Positions 15,348 through 19,682 of a DNA stretch of 19,682 nucleotides are shown here, piece after piece (position 1 is the stretch's first letter; each line of letters begins with the position of its first letter). Below the pieces are notes generated by a model, which had not been told where the DNA came from, searched no databases, and saw only the letters and a list, made by a program, of their open reading frames with translations. Position numbers and translations under genes: made by a program. This DNA comes from an uncultured Alphaproteobacteria bacterium (GTDB taxonomy: Bacteria; Pseudomonadota; Alphaproteobacteria; Puniceispirillales; Puniceispirillaceae): assembly GCA_913064995.1 (NCBI GenBank), contig CAJYBL010000011.1, forward strand, positions 1 to 19,682, given 5' to 3'.

Positions 15348-16798
15348 TGTCAATTCATACCGCAATGCTTGTCGGGCTGTTAGCGCCGCTTGTTGTCGCG
15401 ATTTTAACGCCGTTTCTGGCGGTTCGGCATGTTTGGCGTGATGCTGCGGGGCCAATTGGCGGGGTTATCACCTTTATTGCCGCGGTTCATGTTGCGCTGG
15501 CGGTTCTGGATGGTGAAACGCCACGGCTGTTTGTGGCGCAGATTGCCGAAGGTTTGGCGCTTGAATTCGCTGTCACACCGCTTGGTGCCATTTTTGGTTT
15601 GGTCGCGTCGGGTCTTTGGATTTTAGCAGCGCTTTATTCGGTTGGCTATATGCGTGGTAACCATGAAAAGCATCAAACGCGCTTTGCTGCTTTTTATGCA
15701 GTCGCGGTTCATGCGGCAATGGCGGTTGCATGGTCGGGCAATTTATTGGTTCTTTTTGTGTTCTACGAAATTCTTACCTTTTCCACCTATCCGCTTGTAA
15801 CTCATAAAGAAAGTGCCCTTGCACGCAACGCAGGACGGCTCTACATGAGCATCCTTGTTGGAACGTCGGTCGTGTTGCTGTTGCCCGCTGTTGTGTGGGT
15901 TTGGCTTAGCACCGGAACCCTCGATTTCCGGCCGGGCGGTTACCTTGCCGGGCAGATTGATCCGGCAATGGCACCAATCCTGCTTGCGCTATTTGCCTTT
16001 GGCGTTGGCAAGGCGGCATTGATGCCGATCCATCGCTGGCTACCTGCGGCGATGGTGGCACCAACACCGGTTTCGGCCTTGCTTCACGCGGTTGCTGTTG
16101 TCAAGGCAGGGGTCTTTACGATCCTGACCGTTGTTGTTTATGTGTTTGGTATTGATTTTCTGTCTGAAACTGGGGCGGCGGATTGGCTTGTCTGGCTGTC
16201 GGCCTTTACCATTCTGGCGTCAAGCATGGTTGCCATCACCAAAGATGATATCAAGGCTCGTCTCGCCTATTCAACGATCAGCCAGCTATCCTATATTGTT
16301 TTGGGGGCGGCGATTGCGTCATCAATTGCTGTTCAGGGCGCAACCTTGCATATCGTTATGCATGCGGCTGGCAAAATCACGTTGTTTTTCTGTGCTGGTG
16401 CGATCTATGTTCAGGCGCATCTGACCAAAATCTCCGAGCTTGACGGGCAGGGGCGTGAAATGCCGTGGGTCTTTGCTGCATTTTTCATCGGTGCCTTGTC
16501 GATCATAGGCATTCCGCCTTTGGGGGGCAGCTGGTCAAAATTCATGCTTATGGTTGGCGCGGTTGACTCGGGCTATCTGGTTATTCTTGGCGTGCTTGGG
16601 TTGTCATCCTTGTTGAATATTTATTATCTGTTAGAGCCGGTTTCGCGGGGATTTTTCAGACCCAAGGTTAAAACGGTTGAGGTGACATCGCATCCGCTGG
16701 TTGTGATTCCGCCGGTTTTAACTGCCATTTTGTCACTTCTTTTGTTCTTCTATGTCGATTTCTTCGCCGATTTGGCCAAATTAATGGTGATTTCATGA
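15344..16798 (+). CDS. NuoL/MnhA-N-like antiporter channel subunit (second of three)
   Basis: The 484-residue multi-helix protein is of the same proton-channel family: Glu142 in LFVFYEILTF, Lys223 and His230 in VGKAALMPIHRWLP, and then ALLHAVAVVKAGV with His248 and Lys254. The LLHAxxxVKAG motif is that of NuoL and of the N-terminal half of MnhA, whereas MnhD proteins read more like LAAxATKxxxY. DDIKARLAYSTISQLSYI and HAAGKITLFFCAG follow. It is usually annotated as an MnhD. I suggest that it fills the position of the MnhA N-terminal half, with the 12394 product as the other half. It is flanked by ATGA overlaps at both ends. Confidence 0.85.
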   Translation: MMSIHTAMLVGLLAPLVVAILTPFLAVRHVWRDAAGPIGGVITFIAAVHVALAVLDGETPRLFVAQIAEGLALEFAVTPLGAIFGLVASGLWILAALYSVGYMRGNHEKHQTRFAAFYAVAVHAAMAVAWSGNLLVLFVFYEILTFSTYPLVTHKESALARNAGRLYMSILVGTSVVLLLPAVVWVWLSTGTLDFRPGGYLAGQIDPAMAPILLALFAFGVGKAALMPIHRWLPAAMVAPTPVSALLHAVAVVKAGVFTILTVVVYVFGIDFLSETGAADWLVWLSAFTILASSMVAITKDDIKARLAYSTISQLSYIVLGAAIASSIAVQGATLHIVMHAAGKITLFFCAGAIYVQAHLTKISELDGQGREMPWVFAAFFIGALSIIGIPPLGGSWSKFMLMVGAVDSGYLVILGVLGLSSLLNIYYLLEPVSRGFFRPKVKTVEVTSHPLVVIPPVLTAILSLLLFFYVDFFADLAKLMVIS

Positions 16799-17043
16799 GT
16801 ACGCCATCTTCAAAATCGCCGTCAGACCTACAGCGCCTTGGTGGAATCTTCACCAAAGCCCTGCTTGGCATTGCCATTGTTCTGTTTGGATTAGAATTTT
16901 TCATTCATCGGCATGGCGTGGTATCTGCCGAGGAAAGCTTTATGTTTCCGGCTCTGTACGGGTTTTTGGCATTTCTGTTCATTGTTCAGGTCGGCAAATG
17001 GTTGCGGCTTATGATCATGCGTAAGGAGGATTATTATGATTAG
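16795..17043 (+). CDS. Two-helix membrane protein of unknown function within the Mrp operon
   Basis: The 82-residue product has a polar N-terminus (residues 1-18), a hydrophobic helix at about 20-37 ending in a basic HRH turn, a second helix at about 50-71, and a charged end (MRKEDYYD). It matches none of the seven standard Mrp subunits (A-G): MnhC, F and G have three helices and distinct motifs. It overlaps the preceding gene by four bases (ATGA) and the following one by eight, and contains AAGGAGGA (17022-17029), the strong ribosome binding site of that gene. Its fixed place between two channel subunits suggests an accessory or assembly subunit, which is inference. Confidence 0.8.
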   Translation: MSTPSSKSPSDLQRLGGIFTKALLGIAIVLFGLEFFIHRHGVVSAEESFMFPALYGFLAFLFIVQVGKWLRLMIMRKEDYYD

Positions 17044-18727
17044 TCATATGCCTCCGGGCCTGATCATGATTCTGGCAGCGTTCCTGCTGCCCGTCATCCC
17101 GCATGTTTGGCGTCAAATCTATATGCTTGGGGCGATTGCGCTGTCGGCCTATGGCCTATTTCTTGGTGCGGGAACGCATTTTGTCTGGACGATGTTGGGG
17201 CTTGATCTGATTCTCTATCAGGCTGATGCCCTAAGCCTTCCCTTTGCGATTATCTTTCATTTAGCCGCGGCGCTGAATGTGATTTACAGCTGGCATGACC
17301 GCGACTGGCAACAGCATTGTGCGTCCTTATCTTATGCTGGTGCTGCGATTGCAGCGCTTCATGCTGGTGATTTGGTCAGTTTGTTCGTGTGGTGGGAAGC
17401 CACTGCGGTAACGTCGGTATTCCTGATCCTTGCCAGCGGCACTGAACGTGCGCGTAAGGCGGCAATGCGTTATTTGCTGTTCCAAGTGACAAGCGGTGTG
17501 CTGCTTCTTGCTGGTGCGGCGATTTTGGCCTCTACCAGCGGCGATATACGCTTTACCAAAATGGATCTTGGCGATACGGCAACATGGCTAATCTTTATTG
17601 CTTTTGGCATTAAGGCGGCATTCCCGTTCTTGAATGGCTGGTTGCAGGATGCCTATCCCGAAGCCACACCAACTGGAACAGTGGCTTTGTCCGCCTTTAC
17701 CACCAAGCTTGCCATCTATGCGCTTGCGCGCAGCTTTCCGGGAACCGATATCCTGATTTGGATTGGCGCGGCAATGACTGCTTTGCCGGTGTTTTTTGCC
17801 GTTATCGAAAATGATTTGCGGCGGGTTCTGGCCTTTAGTTTGAATAACCAGCTTGGCTTCATGGTTGTTGCAGTTGGCATTGGCACCGAATTGGCGCTGA
17901 ATGGTGCTGTTGCCCATGCCTTTGTTCATATCATCTATAAAGCCTTGCTGTTTATGAGCATGGGCGCGGTATTGCATCAGGTAGGCACGATAAAAGCGTC
18001 CGAACTTGGCGGGCTTTACAAGAAAATGCCCTTTACCATGGTTTGTTGTATCATCGGGGCCATGTCGATTTCGGCCTTTCCGTTGTTCAGCGGCTTTGTC
18101 GCTAAATCACTGACCATGTCGGCGCTTGGCGATGCCGGTATTATTTGGGCTTATTTTGTCCTGCTATTTGCCTCTGCTGGCGTGCTTGAACATTCGGGCA
18201 TCAAGATTCCCTATTTTGCCTTTTTTGCGCATGACAGCAAAATTGAAACCGGCGAGGCGCCAATCGGTATGCGCGTGGCCATGGGCATTGCTGCCTTCTT
18301 ATGTGTTGGCATTGGTGTTTTTCCGTCACTGCTTTACAGCATTTTGCCCTACGCGGTTGATTACCACCCCTATGATGCGGGTCATGTGACAAGCCAGATG
18401 CAATTGCTGATCTTTGCGATGCTGGCATTTGTTGTGCTGGTGCGGCTAAAGCTATATCCGCCAGAAATTCCATCAGTTGTGCTAAATTCCGATTGGTTTT
18501 ATCGGCGTTTGGCACCGATGGTTGGCTTACCCTTGCTGCGTATGGTTATGCTTGTCTGGTCAGGCCTCTTGCAACAAATACGCGGCTTGGTAAACGCGAT
18601 CTGGGATAGGCTTGACCGGATCATGCATAGCCCGCTTGCCGGGCCGACCGTTAGTGGCCGTGCGGTTCTTGTTCAGGCCGGATTGCTGACATTGCTGCTT
18701 TTGATTGCTTATGCCGCAGCAGGCTAA
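17036..18727 (+). CDS. Mrp-type antiporter subunit D paralogue (third channel subunit)
   Basis: The 563-residue protein is the most divergent of the three channel paralogues. It keeps Glu121 in FVWWEATAV, Lys193 in GIKAAFPFLNGWLQDAYPEA, Lys224 in FTTKLAIYAL, NDLRRVLAFSLNNQLGFM, and His294, His298 and Lys302 in the AHAFVHIIYKALLF helix. The His of the usual FPxHxWLP motif is replaced by Asn. After the channel core (about residue 440) a C-terminal extension of some 120 residues has a membrane helix, an amphipathic stretch (WDRLDRIMHSPLAG) and a last helix. A strong AAGGAGGA precedes it. It ends the antiporter operon; the DUF192 gene starts 19 bases later. Confidence 0.88.
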   Translation: MISHMPPGLIMILAAFLLPVIPHVWRQIYMLGAIALSAYGLFLGAGTHFVWTMLGLDLILYQADALSLPFAIIFHLAAALNVIYSWHDRDWQQHCASLSYAGAAIAALHAGDLVSLFVWWEATAVTSVFLILASGTERARKAAMRYLLFQVTSGVLLLAGAAILASTSGDIRFTKMDLGDTATWLIFIAFGIKAAFPFLNGWLQDAYPEATPTGTVALSAFTTKLAIYALARSFPGTDILIWIGAAMTALPVFFAVIENDLRRVLAFSLNNQLGFMVVAVGIGTELALNGAVAHAFVHIIYKALLFMSMGAVLHQVGTIKASELGGLYKKMPFTMVCCIIGAMSISAFPLFSGFVAKSLTMSALGDAGIIWAYFVLLFASAGVLEHSGIKIPYFAFFAHDSKIETGEAPIGMRVAMGIAAFLCVGIGVFPSLLYSILPYAVDYHPYDAGHVTSQMQLLIFAMLAFVVLVRLKLYPPEIPSVVLNSDWFYRRLAPMVGLPLLRMVMLVWSGLLQQIRGLVNAIWDRLDRIMHSPLAGPTVSGRAVLVQAGLLTLLLLIAYAAAG

Positions 18728-18746
18728 CCAACAGCGGTTAAATCAT

Positions 18747-19194
18747 ATGTGGCGGCTACTGGCGTCGGTGGTGGTGATGTTGTTAGTCTCATTGCCGGTT
18801 GCCGCCGAGAATGCCATGCGGTTGCCAGATTATGCGGCAACCAAAATCCAGCTATTGCCAGCACCAGATCGCCAACCAATCAGTTTTGACGTCCGGCTTG
18901 CGACAACGCCGGCGCAACACGCCTATGGTTTGATGTTCAGCCCGCCCTTGGCGGCACGAACCGGCATGCTATTCATATTTGGCGAAGATGCGCCGCGATC
19001 ATTCTGGATGAAAAACACCCCCATCAGCCTTGATATTTTGTTTTTTGCCAGTGATGGCAGGCTTGTGGGCATAATTGCCAATACTGAACCTTTCAGCCTG
19101 ACAGCACGCAAATCACAGAAAGCGGCGCAATATGTTTTGGAAATTGGTGGTGGCGAGGTGGCGCGCCTTGGTCTTGGGCCGCTGACGCGGCTGC
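18747..19194 (+). CDS. DUF192 family exported protein, 3' end lost at a sequence junction
   Basis: From ATG 18747 the product has a signal peptide (WRLLASVVVMLLVSLPVAA, cleavage about after residue 20) and a DUF192 domain: VRLATTPAQHAYGLMF (49-64), GMLFIFGEDAPRSFWMKNT (73-91), PISLDILFF, GRLVGI and YVLEIGGGEVARLGL (129-143). DUF192 proteins are small periplasmic or secreted proteins of unknown role. The open frame continues to 19472, but beyond about residue 149 the translation is low-complexity and unlike the family, which normally ends here with a GxRV-type strand. An upstream TTG at 18705 and ATG at 18711 are in frame but would put the signal peptide inside. The end coordinate marks the last family-like codon, not a stop. 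Confidence 0.75.
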
Positions 19195-19372
19195 ATCTGC
19201 TGGCCCTGTTGGCTACGCGCCTGATTTCCGGCAAGACCACGCTCATCGCCCCCGCCTTGAGCAGAAGACCCTGCTGCTTGCGAAACTTCACGAGTTGCTC
19301 GGGGTCGGGCGCTTGGGGGGCGTCCGCACCTGTCTCGCGCTCCGGCAGTAGCGTTTCCAGACCGGTAGCGAG

Positions 19373-19480
19373 CAGGTCGGCCACCGTGAGCAGCCAGGCG
19401 GAGACCAGCGCGGCCGCCACCAGGAACATCACGATGGCGGTGGTCTTGGCCGCCGCCACGAGCACCTCGTAGTCGCTGGC
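19373..19480 (-). pseudogene. Fragment of a TRAP transporter large permease (DctM-like)
   Basis: About 36 residues on the minus strand read VLVAAAKTTAIVMFLVAA and then ALVSAWLLTVADL, a membrane segment that is strongly conserved in DctM subunits of TRAP transporters (AAKTTxVVMFLVAAAxVSAWLIT pattern, recalled from the family). It is joined directly to a different family upstream and to unrecognised sequence downstream. Too short to be functional. Confidence 0.55.
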
Positions 19481-19642
19481 CGCCTCGGCGCCTTCAAACG
19501 AGTAACCGAGGTTCTCCAAGCGCTTGACTCGTTCTAATATAGCAGCGGACCTTTCCCTCCACTTGCCCTCGCCCAAATCGCCTTCCTTGTGCTCCCGCAC
19601 CAGCCCCGCCTTCTTGAGCGTGCGCCCGATGTTCGCGCGGCC
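19481..19642 (-). pseudogene. Fragment resembling the C-terminal linker of citramalate synthase (CimA)
   Basis: The minus strand reads GRANIGRTLKKAGL, then a charged stretch, then ILERVKRLENLGYSFEGAEA. The pattern GRxNxxxKxxxxGL ... ILERVKELExxGYxFExAEAS is that of the segment between the catalytic and regulatory domains of (R)-citramalate synthase. An in-frame stop lies just upstream (19655-19657), and the frame passes straight into TRAP-permease-like sequence downstream, so this is a joined fragment and not a gene. Confidence 0.5.
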
Positions 19643-19682
19643 GCCTGCGGTATGTTATCGGTGAGTCGACGGCGACGCGCCA

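Larger units (their letters stand above)
19195..19682. other. High-GC mosaic sequence unlike the rest of the window
   Basis: From about 19190 the composition shifts to strongly GC-rich with C/G in third codon positions, unlike every gene to the left. The minus-strand frame running through 19240-19654 joins pieces of at least two unrelated protein families (a TRAP permease at about 19373-19480 and a citramalate-synthase-like piece at 19481-19642) and an unrecognised piece (about 19240-19372). No complete gene is present. An assembly or amplification chimera is the simplest reading; a real recombination scar is less likely. Confidence 0.75.

Noticed and set aside
18923..19600. 225-residue minus-strand open frame at the right end as a single gene
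   Set aside because: Its right part is a patchwork of unrelated families and its left part is the mirror of the DUF192 gene, so it is not one protein.
19195..19682. The GC-rich end as a horizontally acquired island
   Set aside because: No integrase, attachment site or complete gene is present, and unrelated gene fragments are fused within a few hundred bases; chimerism explains it better.

Overview
The window looks like a piece of a moderately AT/GC-balanced alphaproteobacterial genome. The S13/S9-type ribosomal pair rplM-rpsI, the LdtR-like MarR regulator, the hom-recJ pair and a split Mrp-type antiporter operon all fit Alphaproteobacteria, and a marine SAR116/Rhodospirillales-like member is my best guess. 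That placement comes from gene style and context, not from a search. The last ~490 bases do not fit the rest and look like sequence from another, higher-GC genome.

Layout: (1) 1-159, the 5' end of trpG on the minus strand, cut by the window edge. (2) 160-1548, a divergent intergenic region with a good sigma70-type promoter and a hairpin leader, then rplM-rpsI closed by a clear intrinsic terminator. (3) 1549-2065, a scar holding two broken genes joined head to tail: the start of a DUF4910-type gene and the end of a GFA-family (formaldehyde-activating enzyme-like, zinc-binding) gene. (4) 2066-6324, a fused HyuA-HyuB 5-oxoprolinase/hydantoinase and, 41 bases later, a MarR/LdtR-like regulator. 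(5) 6325-9573, homoserine dehydrogenase and RecJ, overlapping by one base. (6) 9695-9770, tRNA-Glu(UUC). (7) 9948-11005, small genes: a Cys-rich zinc-ribbon protein and a 32-residue membrane peptide on the plus strand, and facing them a 45-residue membrane peptide and an IscU/SufU-like scaffold on the minus strand. (8) 11236-18727, a tightly overlapping ten-gene Mrp/Mnh-type cation/proton antiporter operon, followed by a DUF192 gene. (9) from about 19190, foreign mosaic sequence.

The antiporter operon is the main functional unit. Its order is E-F-G-(MbhD/MbhE-like)-B-C-D-(NuoL-like D)-small unknown membrane protein-D. No full-length ~800-residue MnhA is present. Its two halves appear to be encoded separately: the DUF4040/MbhD-E part at 12394 and a NuoL-like part at 15344. 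There are therefore three proton-channel (MnhD/NuoL-family) subunits plus one uncharacterised two-helix protein. Two of the small subunits carry lysine-rich C-terminal tails that are not part of the family core.

I see no CRISPR array, transposase or phage gene. The best candidates for something undescribed are the split Mrp operon with its extra subunit and basic tails. The tandem gene remnants at 1727-1991 and the mosaic end at 19190-19682 are most useful as signs of deletion or of chimeric assembly.
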